From Psettodes erumei (lineage: Eukaryota > Chordata > Actinopteri > Pleuronectiformes > Psettodidae): a DNA stretch of 64,000 nucleotides. The stretch covers positions 2,827,001 through 2,891,000 of the forward strand of contig JAFBJZ010000512.1 in the NCBI GenBank assembly GCA_016785225.1, in the 5' to 3' direction. The translations under genes and the position numbers were made by a program. Below the pieces are notes generated by a model. It saw nothing but the letters and a program-made list of their open reading frames with translations, was not told the origin of the DNA and searched no databases. Positions 1 through 24,500 of the stretch are shown in pieces; positions within the stretch are counted from its first letter, which is position 1; every line of letters starts with the position of its first letter.

Positions 1-263
1 CTTTTTTTACCCTGATATATATGGTTAAAGCCCTTTGAGATGTGCTTGTGTTCAATATCGAATGCAACTGAATAACATACTTTGTGAATCGAAAGGAATC
101 TATTTGGGAATTCGGTAGCAATTCTGAGCCACAGCAGTGGCTTGCAACTATTATCATATTTGGTTGGAATCTTGCATGTGCCGGACTCACAGGAGCACAT
201 GGAAGGAGACAGCAGAGGACCACAAGGAAGTGATGTCAGCATCATTATGATGTGCGAACTCAC
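1..263 (-). other. bcas3 intron 7, first part
   Basis: This is the donor side of the intron after exon 7. It is unremarkable AT-rich sequence with no repeat that I recognise. Confidence 0.7.
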
Positions 264-13722
<13,459 letters not shown>

Positions 13723-14174
13723 TTTGTCTCCTTTTTTTTTCCTATTTCTGAAAAGGTACAAAGAGACATTTAAACATTAGAACAGCTTGCAAACAAAACT
13801 GATAATGCATTTGCTATAGCTGAGGAATTCATAAAAAAAATTAACAAAAGCAGCTTGAAAGTTTAACATTCTCAATCGATACGGCATTGAAAATGGGGCA
13901 GTATCGAAATTTGTAAGACGTGTATCCAAAAAAGTATTGGTAAACACAAAAGAATGCCGAAACATCAATAACAGCACTCTCAAAAATTAGCCGCCGAGTT
14001 GAATCAGCTCTTCTTAATACTCTCAATACTGTTTTATTTGTAAGATGTGGGCTAAGATGTCCCCATACTCAGCCAGGGTAAACAAACGGGAAGAATCAAA
14101 CCACGTCATATATGTGGGGGTCAAATAAACACGGTGACCTTTATCTGCATTTACAGTGAACTAAGTTGCCAGTT

Positions 14175-14245
14175 TCTTAGGAACACCTAGCTATACCTAA
14201 TGCAGTCCATCATAATATCTGTGGTCTATAAAAAGGGTGGTGTTT
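14175..14245. mobile_element. Possible DNA-transposon terminus
   Basis: TTAGGAACACCTAGCTATAC followed by CTAATGCAGTCC resembles the 'ttaggaacacct...aatgcagtc' ends of fish Tc1-type or non-autonomous elements. Only one end is seen, so the call is weak. Confidence 0.3.
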
Positions 14246-14635
14246 CTTGTCAACCGCATCATATCAATCAACATAGACAAAAAAGTAGAAATATGTGTGT
14301 AACATGGTACATCTCAACAACAAAAATTGCAGTCAACACTGACTGAAGACTTCAGCTTTCCTTTCTTAAGTTAAGCTAAATTGAAAGTGTGACATACGGC
14401 AAGTGAAATAAGCTTCCTACAGTGTCTGAGATCCCCCTCAGGGTCTAGGTCAGCAACTCAAAACATCCAGGACAGCTCAAAGTAAAACAGATGCCTTTTT
14501 TCAGTAAATGAAGACAACATGCAATAGATGTTGCAACATCTGACTGTGATGTCACCCAATGACATCGCTCTGTCGGTATTCCAGACAGGTGAAATGGTTA
14601 AGAGACCTGCCTTAGCAGATCCGGGACCATGCTGA

Positions 14636-14762
14636 TGGAACTCTTCTTTATCTCCGTGATCACCTTAAGATACCTCAGGAGGAGCTGCAGGATGTGGCCG
14701 GTGTTGAGGTATGTTGCCACAATGAACACCACCCAAATAATTGGATAATGGATGAATGGACA
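14636..14762 (+). mobile_element. LINE ORF2 tail fragment
   Basis: The translated segment DHLKIPQEELQDVAG matches the end of a fish non-LTR retrotransposon ORF2, where the pattern is (E)RLGIPQEEL.. VAGE. After a gap the tail TTGGATAATGGATGAATGGA matches the 'ggataagcgg atggatgga' 3' end of the same repeats. It is a truncated, dead copy. Confidence 0.6.
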
Positions 14763-15506
14763 TTATGGGAATATCTATCAAAACAAAACTTATGTGCCAA
14801 ATTTAGCATGTGTCATCAGTATGCAGCAGCTAATGTGTCTGATATGACTGATTCCTCTTGGAAGAAAGATGCGTTACCATCAACTCAAGTGGTTTCAAGA
14901 AAATTTAAATGCTCTAACAGTTATCCCACACATTAACATACCCCTACTTCACGTTCAAAAAAAAAGAGCGACCATAATTAAACAGAGCTGGTGACTACTG
15001 AAAGGGGTTGATGCACTGCGCCACTGGCGAAGCAACATTCAGGTGTCATATACTTTCGCAGAGTTTGCGTATTTAAACAAGTCCAGTGTATAAACTACCA
15101 TCACAGTGACCAAGCACTTTATCTATAATGTCAATAACAGGGGAGTGTATGGGCTGTATGCAGTTAACAGCGTCACCTTGGACAGATAAGAGATGAGCGT
15201 CTCTAGCATACTGAAAAGGCTATCTTGGCCTCGGTTTGTTGTCCTGAACATTTATTCAATTAGCACCACTGTGGTTGCAACACTAAAAACAAGCGGACCC
15301 ATACAGGCAGTACTCATGACAACTCTCAAGTCAAGACAAGACAATATGGCTATTGGCTAATGCTAAAGTTATATTGGTAGATGAGGACCCAGCTGCTAAC
15401 TCAGCTAGCTAGCATAGCCGATAGAACTCCACTGCAGTGATAAAATGACACAGTTGAAACCTGGTCACGTTTCAGCAAGATGCCACTGCCAAGTGGCTGC
15501 ACTTAC

Positions 15507-15620
15507 GAACCGAGGTGCTGGACGCTGACAGTCTGCTGGGTTTTGAACTTGTGTGGTGGTTTGAGGGTCTCTCTTCAAAAACGCCAAAACACAAACAGAC
15601 TAGATTTGCGGAACTGTGTT
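15507..15620 (-). other. bcas3: bcas3 putative untranslated exon 1
   Basis: A consensus donor (TTC|GTAAGT) lies on the minus strand at 15507/15506, about 1.76 kb upstream of the acceptor of the first coding exon. Reading the frame of the bcas3 start codon back through this exon meets a TGA at 15577-15575 without another ATG, so the exon would be 5' untranslated. The right-hand end (transcription start) is a guess placed between the donor and the CCAAT/GC boxes. It could also lie anywhere in about 15560-15650. Confidence 0.55.
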
Positions 15621-15720
15621 GTGTAATTTTAAGCCAACCAGAGCGCAGAATAGCTGTCTTAAAACCAATCAGCCAACGGTAAGGGCGGGACGATTGACCG
15701 TGTTACCTATTAGAAACGAG
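15621..15720 (-). promoter_or_regulatory. bcas3 putative promoter
   Basis: Just upstream of the proposed first exon, a CCAAT box (15665-15669, ATTGG on the minus strand) sits 14 bp from a GC box GGGCGGG (15683-15689), which is the expected make-up of a TATA-less housekeeping promoter. Further CpGs continue to about 15960. No transcription start data are available, so the extent is approximate. Confidence 0.5.
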
Positions 15721-16032
15721 GCAATTTCCAAAATAAAACACCGTGTATCCTGTGTTCGCAGTGTGTTTTGCAGTCTTTAACAGAGGAGGATACATTTAAA
15801 AGAACTCTCCGCAATGAATAATATCGCGGAGTGATAATACAGGACCTGCCATCACCGCGTGGTCCTTGTAACATTGCATTATATTTATATACTGCTTCAC
15901 CTCAGTGCCCAACCTAACGGTTCGCAATGCAGTTGCCCCGATCAAAAAGGTGAGCACCGGATATATGGGATGAACAGGATGCATCTTATATATACATAAT
16001 GCATCGTGAACTGTTAGGTTGATTACCTCTAC
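15721..16032. other. Upstream flank of bcas3 with possible divergent exon
   Basis: The segment is CpG-containing sequence just beyond the promoter. A donor-like AAAAAG|GTGAGC occurs on the plus strand at 15949/15950, as expected for an antisense promoter transcript. No coding potential is seen. Confidence 0.3.
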
Positions 16033-16052
16033 TATAATAATAATAATAATAC

Positions 16053-16134
<82 letters not shown>
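16033..16134. repeat. (AAT)n/(ATT)n microsatellite
   Basis: A run of ATA/AAT triplets (16033-16050) switches to a run of about 27 TTA/ATT triplets with one interruption. The opposite phase of the two arms lets the first fold on the second. Confidence 0.95.
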
Positions 16135-16135
<1 letters not shown>

Positions 16136-16462
16136 CCCCTTCTTTCTCACCCCCATTTTATCCTCTCTCCCCCCTCCTTCTTTCTCCTGCTTTCCCACTT
16201 GTTCTCCTCTCTACCTGTCCCCCTTCTTTCTCCCATCTCTCTTTCAACCCAACTGGTTGAGGCAGATGGCTGCCCAACTCTGTCATAGGTTTCTGCCTGT
16301 TAAAAGGAAGTTTGTCCTCCCCACTGTCCACTGCCTTGTGCTTGCTCATGGTAGGGACTGCTGGGTCTCTCTCTCTCTCTTGCGTTGTTGGACCTTACTC
16401 TGTTAAGTGCCTTGTACACTATTCCATGATTCAGTGCTACACAATTAAAATTGGATTGGACA
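16135..16462 (+). mobile_element. Teleost interspersed retroposon tail
   Basis: A pyrimidine-rich lead-in precedes GATGGCTGCCCAACTCTG, GGTTTCTGCCTGTTAAAAGG, GTGCTTGCTCATGGTAGGGA, CTGCTGGGTCTCT, a GTGCCTTG block and ACAATTAAAATTGGATTGGA. This order is the well-known abundant repeat of spiny-rayed fish that ends in '..ataaaattgaattgaattg'. The copy is moderately diverged. Confidence 0.8.
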
Positions 16463-18108
16463 TTGTTCAGGTAGAGTATGATAGGCAGAACCTTAATTTT
16501 CTAATGGTCTCCCATATAAAGCTGCTTACATCAAGAGTCTGAACAGGGTCTCACAATTAGTCAAAGTCTGCCCAAAAAGTTTAGCATCACCCCTCGTTTG
16601 ACATCAATGACCAACATGAATCTCAATGTACAGACATATACACACTCAGACACACAGAGACGGGGGGGCATTCAACATGAGTTGTTGTGATGTAATTATT
16701 TTGCATTTGATGTGAAAAAATTATTCAAAGTCAATGAGATGGAAAGTGTTCTGCAGTCTATCACAGGAACTGGCATTGTTTACTTCCCTCCAGCACATCA
16801 TTTGCTCTATCTCACAGTCACAATTATTCTCTCTGTCTTACTGTCATACACATTCCACTACAGTGTATCACACGCCTCATTTAACGAGACGTCGGTGTGC
16901 GCATGCGTGTGTGCAGTCTCTTATGTGTCTGATGCTGCATTGTGTTTGTCTGTCAGTTTTGGTTTGGTTTTAGGATGCATCTGTTATTGATAAAACACAC
17001 CTCCCTCACAATGTGTGACAGTGTGTATATGATGCTTATTTACTGAAGCAGCCAGATTTAAATCCATGATTGATGGATTGTTTGGTTTATTTATTATTTT
17101 GATGTTGAGTCCACTATTTGAAAAAAATACAGTCAAAGAAACCTGATTTGTTTTGGTTCACAGGTTGTATGTTAGGATTTAATTTAATTATGTTTTAGCT
17201 ATATTCATCGAAAATTTGTGGTGACACTGAGACTTGAGACATTGAGCCTTTAAAAAAAATTCCTTTCCTTATTATGTTCCTGATTATGCGTGATAAAGTC
17301 ACACATAAAAATACAAGTTTCAGTCAGAAAATCTGTTGATTGATGTGAATATAGTTATATGGGGTGTGGCACTTTGACACTGGCTCTGGCAACTCCTGCC
17401 CTCCAGTCAATTATCCAGTTGACTTGAAATCCTGTTCATCTGATGTTTAATGACAAATATACATATTCAAGGTTGACTGTATGTGTTACTTTAATAAAGG
17501 ACAGTAGTATTAAAACATTTGTCTGTCTCACTTTTGAAGGCCACAAATCATTCAGTGTGTTCCAGTATTTTTATCCACTGAAGAGTCCTGCCCTCAATCT
17601 TTGGAACACCTGATTCAGCTCCACATTACTGGATGATCCCATTGGAAGCCCCACGAAAAGATATCATTATCCAGATAACGTGTCCAGAGGGAGATATTGT
17701 GTGAGGTAGAAATAGTGTCTTCAGTGGTAAACCAGACAGAGCTACAAAACCAGAACTGAAATCGGGAAGTTAGCATCACACTGCTCAGACAAACAAAATC
17801 AATCAAAAGAAATCAGATGAAAACAAAAATCGTAAATTTCAAGGAAAAGAAAGTAACAGTAAATGAGTGAGCCCCCAAATCTAGTCAGATATGATCCTGC
17901 AGTTTTGGCATTTATCCATCTGATGGCAGTATGCCTCCAGCTCTGAAACTTCCTCTGAATCCTCCCTCTTTGTTCTACTGCCAAGTTCTCCTCTTCTGCT
18001 GCCTTTTCTCCCTCCCCACTTAGAACATCTATGAGAGGAGAGAAAAAGAGAAAAAAAAATGTATCCCCGGGTTAAAATAAATAGCCTTTCACAGTTAATT
18101 TAATTGAC
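16463..18108. other. Intergenic, nothing recognised
   Basis: AT-rich DNA with chance frames only. A short pyrimidine/purine patch lies at 17980-18050. I see no exon or mobile element. Confidence 0.6.
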
Positions 18109-18109
18109 T

Positions 18110-18345
18110 ATTTTGTACAAAATCGAGGTAATTCCGCCTCGGCTGCAACAGCAAACAAGAATAGCATTGCCTTGGCAATCAGTTACCACGCAAACACAGA
18201 GAAAGGTTTTAATCTGCTTCTATCACAGAGGAGCCATGGCTGAAGTTTGTTCAGACACTGTGAGGCACCTGTTTTCTTAATTGTTGTAACATCTCTGCAG
18301 CAGAAGAAAATACACTCTCAGTGGAGCAAGGGATAAAGGGAAAGA
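18110..18345. promoter_or_regulatory. Possible conserved non-coding block
   Basis: The block is repeat-free and includes GAGGTAATTCCGCCTCGG, AACAAGAATAGCATTGCC, AGGTTTTAATCTGC and CACCTGTTTTCTTAATTG. E-box, homeobox and SOX-like words are close together. There is no open frame. The evidence is texture only. Confidence 0.35.
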
Positions 18346-18810
18346 TGTAAAGTATTTTCCCAAGAGGAATTAGCAAGCAACGGGGGTGGGGGTGCGGGGT
18401 TAAGGAACAATTATGGGTACACTGAAATATATATATAAACTATATGTCTTAAATCTTTACTGCATTGCTCTAAAAAGATTTGAATATGTATGTACTGTGT
18501 ATTTTGAGGAGTTTTTTTTTTATCAGGGGCATTATGTCTCTGTAGCTATGAAGTAATAATATAAGAATAATACCTCTTAAAGAGAGGAAATTATTATTTT
18601 CTTTTCCATTGATTTATTAATTATTTTTGTAAATTTTGTTACAGTTGTGTCTGAGGTGTGAAGTACTCTCTTTGTGTAATTTCAGGTTCAGGGTTTAGGT
18701 CAGTGTCCAGAAGTGGTCCTCATCCTCCACTCTCTAACTTCTTAATCATCTTTCTCTCCTGCTGACTGCATGCTTGTTTGTGTGTATGTGCGTGTGTGTG
18801 TGTGTCTCAG

Positions 18811-18964
18811 TGTCTGCCTGTGAAACAGAGAGCATGTCCGTCCGAGGTGTTGCTGTTCTCGCCCGTCCTGCTACCTCCAGCTGTGTGTCTACCGCCCCCC
18901 ACAGGCTGGCCGAGGTTACCCCACGCTGACCTGTTTAATTGTCTGCCTGTCCCAGCGCCCACCG
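18811..18964 (+). other. Exon-like segment, unassigned
   Basis: A GC-rich 154-bp segment is bounded by a (GT)n/TCAG acceptor-like sequence and a strong donor ACCG|GTGAGT. One frame is fully open (CLPVKQRACPSEVLLF...) but proline/leucine-rich with no family match. Another frame has a short ATG-started reading frame. It could be an exon of a non-coding transcript or chance. Confidence 0.25.
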
Positions 18965-19013
18965 GTGAGTGTGTATGTGCTCCTGCTGTGCTGAGGAGGA
19001 CAAGGGCGACAAC

Positions 19014-19033
19014 ACACACACACACACACACAC
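19014..19033. repeat. (AC)n microsatellite
   Basis: About ten AC units follow the exon-like segment. This array and the (GT)n at 18788-18806 lie in opposite orientation around it. Confidence 0.9.
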
Positions 19034-19049
19034 GCACAGGAACACAAGC

Positions 19050-21360
19050 TACACATTTTCAGTAAGAGCATTAAAACATGAAGAAACCCACCCAGTGTCT
19101 CTGTTAGATACCATGAGGCACATATTGTAAGTGTGTGTCCTATTAAAATGTGCTTTCAGTATATCAAGGAGCTTCTCTCAAGACTGTCTGTTGTTTGGAG
19201 TGTGCTGAAACAAGTGTAAACATCCCACCCACCGATTCAGTAACTGCAGCTTCACACTAGCAACTAGAGGGACAACTCAGCGAGTCAAGGCTGCACAGTC
19301 CTCAGTGTTTCATTCTGCATCTAGATTTACATCTACATTAGAATAGTATTTAGAGCATATAATCATGCAGGCTGTATTGAACTTTTAAATCCAGTCCTTA
19401 AATATTAGATGAAGGATGAATTCTGCAAAATATTACAGAATTGCTTTTGAAATTGTTGGCATGAGGTGCACTGGTGATGCTGGTCATGGTAGTGTTCCAT
19501 TTGGAAGAGAGGATGATCATACACTAAGCTTCAACCAGTTTATTCTGCGACCAGCATTTTAGTGTGTTCACAAGGCCTGGTCTGTAGTCAATAGCGACAG
19601 AAATGGACAGAGTTTACACTGCCTGAGTCTTGCAAACCAATGAATACATTTACATGCATTTAATATGGTGGTCACCAAAAACTCCTCTCATAGGCTTGGC
19701 TTGTACTTTTGACTGCTGACAGGAATAGTGGTAAGAGGCACTGTACTTGAGCCTACAATACCCCTGATATAAATGTATGTCATGACACCAGTGCATTTAC
19801 AATACACGTCTGCATTTTAAAATAAGTAGCTGTTTTCCAGCGGATTACCTTTACTCAAAGCAAAAAAAAAGGCAATGTCATTAGTTCTAAGGTAAAGCTT
19901 ACAAAGTTTGAGTGAGGTAAGTTATCATACTAGTTAGCTCTTACTGAAACCATCATTTCTAATTTTTTTTTCATTCAAGCTTGAATGAACAAAAGTGTGT
20001 TTTCATTTGCATTGTAGCGTAGTGTCGCCCAGTGGAACTGAGCAAGAGGCAAAGCAGAATAAGAAGCTCTTCATAGCCATCGATAAGTGAGTTGGCGAAC
20101 ACATTCCCTTTAGTGACAAAATGCCCACTTATTTTGTTGTATTAATGTTAATGTTTTTATCAGATTCCTGATTGTGTTCCAAGCCATTATTTCTTCTTCT
20201 AAGACAGGAAGATGTTGATTTTCACACTAGCTACAGTATAGCCAGTATCTTTGGATGACAAACTGTACATCTTGTGAGTTGAACAACTGAGTGAATCTCA
20301 TACCTCATACATGAACCATAGCTCTGTGCACAGGGCAATGAAAATGATCAGACCTCCTAAGGTGGAAGGTGCTCTCTTGGACACCAGCCATGGATTTGCT
20401 TCTACCTGGTGAAGCTGGAACCTCGAGGGACCATGGATACCATAAGGTGGCCCCTGGTGGAAGCTTTTCTACCATACCTTCCTGCAACATATTTCTGAAA
20501 AATGATGCAGGCAATGGGCCAACATCCCTCCCAAAGAACACTCAGATATGTGACATATTACATAATTTGATCTGTTAATGGTATATGTTTGACACTTCTG
20601 TGTGAAACAGGATAATGCACAACTGGAGTCAAAATGTCTATACATGGCCAAATTTATACAGATAGAATGATCACCAAGTGCTGATTAGGACTCCAGTTTT
20701 GACCTGGTATTAACCTGTGATCTGTATCTGGATACGTTATCTGGACAATTTGCGCTTGTACCTACGCTTGGTTTAATCGGCATTCATCTCCATTGTGCTT
20801 GCACGGTGAACAGATTTTTTTAAATGCAAATAAGCCAGTCAGTCAGACACACACACTCATCAACAAACATTGTCCCAGGACAAAGGAAGCAATGCTATGG
20901 ACAGTGGACTTTATGGGGAAGTATTTGCTAGCTACAGCTACCACATTTGCTAGCACTAAGGGATGATGTTATTCACATAACATTTACACCTGCATTTATT
21001 ATATTAACATGTGATATCCATAATCCAAATTACGTGTTAATGCAATGGTTTCAGGCTCAAGGAAAAAGACTCTCTTGTGGATTTTCACATAAAAGAAAAA
21101 TCTACAAAAATACTTTTTTTTAATGCCAAGGTAAACACAACTGACTTGGCAACAAATCACAAGAGGAAATATAGTGCAGATTAATATGAAATCTATACTT
21201 TATGTCATGTTGGAGAGGTGGATACTTTCCAGAGTGTCTGTGAAGTGAGAGCTGAGAGGGATTTCATAGTGTGCTCTCAGTCGCGGATCATAGATGCTCA
21301 GCCACCCCAGGGCAACATGGGGCATCAGGATAAACTACAGGCCAAGGGAGGGAGGCTGAC
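19050..21360. other. Intergenic, mostly featureless
   Basis: AT-rich sequence without recognised elements, except for a CTCF-like core at 20447-20460. Frames on both strands near 20305-20578 are chance overlaps. Confidence 0.6.
20447..20460 (-). promoter_or_regulatory. CTCF-like binding site
   Basis: The minus strand reads CCACCAGGGGCCAC, 13 of 14 positions of the CTCF core. One G in the GGC triplet is replaced by C. It has the same orientation as the site at 10125. Confidence 0.35.
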
Positions 21361-21386
21361 ATGTTTCTTAACTGTGTGTGTGCGTA

Positions 21387-21420
<34 letters not shown>

Positions 21421-21525
21421 TGTCTATGTATATGTCTGCTTGTTGGAGATCATGGGTGTGTGGGGGCTATTAGTGGGAGGTGTGTGACTTGGGGGTTGGT
21501 AGTGGTTGCGGTAGGATGGATACTG

Positions 21526-21528
<3 letters not shown>

Positions 21529-21560
<32 letters not shown>
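21529..21560. repeat. (GT)16 microsatellite
   Basis: A perfect GT run. Together with the long AC run at 21709 it forms an inverted pair. Confidence 0.95.
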
Positions 21561-21564
<4 letters not shown>

Positions 21565-21707
21565 ACTTCCATGCCAGCCCCCAGGCCGGCCCCATAGTAA
21601 TTACACACTCCAGTGGCTGGACTGGGAGGGAAATTGAAGGCCTGGGTTGGAGGCCCCAGCTGCCTCACTCTCCCTCCCCATCAGCCTGCTGCTGATTGAG
21701 CTTGCCC

Positions 21708-21708
<1 letters not shown>

Positions 21709-21792
<84 letters not shown>
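21709..21792. repeat. (AC)42 microsatellite
   Basis: About 84 bp of uninterrupted AC, the longest simple repeat in the window. It is followed by TATATATA. Arrays this long are normally polymorphic. Confidence 0.95.
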
Positions 21793-21799
<7 letters not shown>

Positions 21800-21892
21800 G
21801 CCTACACTCTGAGATAGCCATGGCTGCACATGTACACTTTCGCTCTATTTCACTTTTGCATACACAAGCACTGTCTTGCTCTTTCTCGCTCT

Positions 21893-22136
21893 CACACACA
21901 CACACACACACATACACACAGCAATCCTCAGAGGAAATTCTGCTTTGTGTTGCGGTAATGAGATTCTCACACACCCAGCCTTATTTACCAGCCCAGGCCA
22001 ATAAAGGGTGGGACTGAGTGAGTGAGGGCTTGGTGTTGGCGTGTCCATGCATGTGTACTGTGTGTGTATATATATACACACACCTACACACATATGGACA
22101 CACACACACACACACACACAGATATATATATAGTGG
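21893..22136. repeat. AC/TA simple-repeat cluster
   Basis: The cluster is (AC)n at 21893-21920, then GTGTATATATATACACACAC and further (AC)n up to GATATATATATA at 22122-22133. The centre is self-complementary. Confidence 0.85.
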
Positions 22137-24055
22137 TGTGAGCTTCTCTTCTTGAGCATCCTCAGATCAAAATACCTTCTTCATCATCCAGAGTAAGGAT
22201 GTTCAGTTGGTACAAAAAAAGAAAAGAAAGAGATGGTATCATCCATGGTATCCTGGAAATCTTAAAAAAGATGACATGGCTTTCATTGATTACCCTGCTG
22301 TGTTTTTCTTTGGAAAAGCATGTCCATATCCATCATGTGCCTGTGCTGAGCAGGCCCTGGCCTGCACCCAAGCACTGTCATTCCTGATCAGCATAGTCAG
22401 ATATGGTGGAGAGGAGGAGGAGGAGGAAGAGGAGGGGTTCAGGTTGGTCTGTTTCACAGACAAATTGGCTTTTGTTCCTCATCAGTCTCTTTCCTTGCCT
22501 GTCACACATACACCTATGCAAGCTCCCTCCACTGCACAGTAATACTGCATTCACAGGAGTCTTTGAAAGCCTGATACTGACAGATTTGGACTTCAAGAGT
22601 CATAATTAGAAACAAAGGGAGTTCTGGCTATCTTTCATCAACTATGTTTTATGCGGTTTCTTTGTTATTATACTACTGCAGTGTTGCATTTATGTAAGTC
22701 ATAACATTGTGTTTTAGATGTTTAAATGTGTGTTTCTCTTGATTGACAAATTAATATCACAGGTTTCAGTTTGTCACTCTTCTGGAGCCTTAAATATTAC
22801 ATGATATTCATATATTACATACAATTTGTAGCACTTTATGAAGTGGTTTTTAAGTATGCGTCATAAGCATTTAGGGTAAAGGCCTCTGTATGAGCTAGAT
22901 TATTGCTCCCCATATGTGCTTCTTTTATTTCTGGACCAAATCCGATATCACCTATTACTGGGTTCCCACCTTGCCACACTGCCAGATTGGGAATGTGAGT
23001 AGCCTGAAGCCATATGACAATATTCCCAGCCAGGCCATGTGTGGGCTGATAAATATGTGTATATTTATATTTGGCTGACCTTTATATACATATTTACATT
23101 TTAACCTTTTCAACTGTTTTGTTTCATAAGCACATGATTTTTAATGTGCTTTGTCATTGACACAGGCTGAAACACACTGGTCTGACACTTAAGTTGTTCT
23201 CTACAGCACAGGTGTTGCTGAAGTTTTGACATTTTCAGCTAGCCATTTGCATCATTTAATTTCTGTCAGTATGAAAATCAACTTGTAGAGACTTTAATCC
23301 TGCTTGAGCCGGGCAATTCATCACAATGAACATCCTGTCGGTGTGTCATTATCAGTAATATGGTCCAGTATTTTCAAATCAAGATGTGTTTACAATTATA
23401 CAAGCATGCAATGACCAAACAGAAATACATGTGAATACTGGACTAATATCTATCAGTTGGACACAAACACGACTCCAACTGAATGTTAGTTTACCCACTG
23501 TGCAAATCAACAATTGTTTGCTAACATGCCATTAAACTTACCGTGAGGATATGTCATTATTGTGTATCCAGTTTGTTTTGCTTCCACAAAGTGGCCGTAA
23601 AATTTATGAATAAAGCAAGATAAGATAAGCAAGATTTTTGTGTGTAAAAGTTAATATTGTCGAGAAAACCACAGGAAAAAAATAGCTGCCTGAAAAAATG
23701 AACACCTGAAACACCACAACATGCTGAAAATGCTCTTGTGGAATCAGCCAATTGGTCTGTAGTTACATGTAATTAACATATAATATCACAATGATTATAC
23801 GATGTCAGTTTAGCATTCGTGTGACTTTCATAGTATGTCAGAAATAAAAGGATAAAAAAATGTACACTGTCCACACATGTTGGACTTGCCTCAGGCCTGT
23901 CACTTCTTCTGAGTATATGGCTGTGATAAAGTCACTTCGTTCCCCCTCCTCCTCCTCTAGTTCTTCTCCTGACTCTTTATATGCAGCAGAGTGGGTGAGG
24001 AGGGTGTGTGGCGTGGATGAGGCAGATTGCGCTTGTGTATCCGAGGCCATGGTGT
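22137..24055. other. Intergenic, nothing recognised
   Basis: The stretch includes a purine tract GGAGAGGAGGAGGAGGAAGA near 22406. Otherwise it is AT-rich with no element or exon that I can support. Confidence 0.55.
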
Positions 24056-24500
24056 TAGGAGGAGGAGAGGGAGGCTGTCGCTTTGAGGATTCGGCCCGCT
24101 CGCCTTGCCTCGTCTCGCCTGCCTGGCTCTTTGAAGCTGTTCGATGACCGCACAGGGCAACATCACCGCAGGTGGGGGGGGTGGAGGGGGGTTACTGGCG
24201 CTGGTGCTGGTGGGGTATGGAAGCCTGTCATTTGTATACAGCTGTTTCTTTCATCTTGTCCAGCTCCCCTCCTCCTCCCACTCCTCTATCTCTTCCTCTA
24301 CCCTCTCCTCCTCTATTCCTCACTGGCTGTTGCTTTGCTCTGTCTCCGAGACCCCTTCAAGCTCTTTAAAGAAGCTGTATGCTGCATCCAGGCACCCAGG
24401 CCTGCAGCCAGGCGAGCCAGAGCAGGTTGCAGGAAGCGGAAATAATTGTGAAAGGCACCAATACAATGGCTATCATTAAGATCAAACGAAAGAGTTCGTA
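24056..24500. promoter_or_regulatory. CpG-rich block, candidate promoter or enhancer
   Basis: Nine CpGs occur in 24061-24180. Within them is ATG at 24144 (MTAQGNITA) followed at once by a donor-like GCAG|GTGGGG. The right half contains CACCAATACAATGGCTATCA and homeobox-like words. It could be a first exon of an unannotated transcript or a conserved element. No protein family fits. Confidence 0.3.

Larger units (their letters stand above)
13748..15506 (-). other. bcas3 intron 1
   Basis: A 1.76-kb intron between the proposed untranslated exon and the start-codon exon. It contains a probable LINE tail (14636-14762) and a possible DNA-transposon end (14175-14245). The remainder is AT-rich. Confidence 0.55.

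Noticed and set aside
21361..22159. Several overlapping open frames of 60-104 codons made of Cys-Val or His-Thr repeats
   Set aside because: They are translations of (GT)n/(AC)n microsatellites, not genes.
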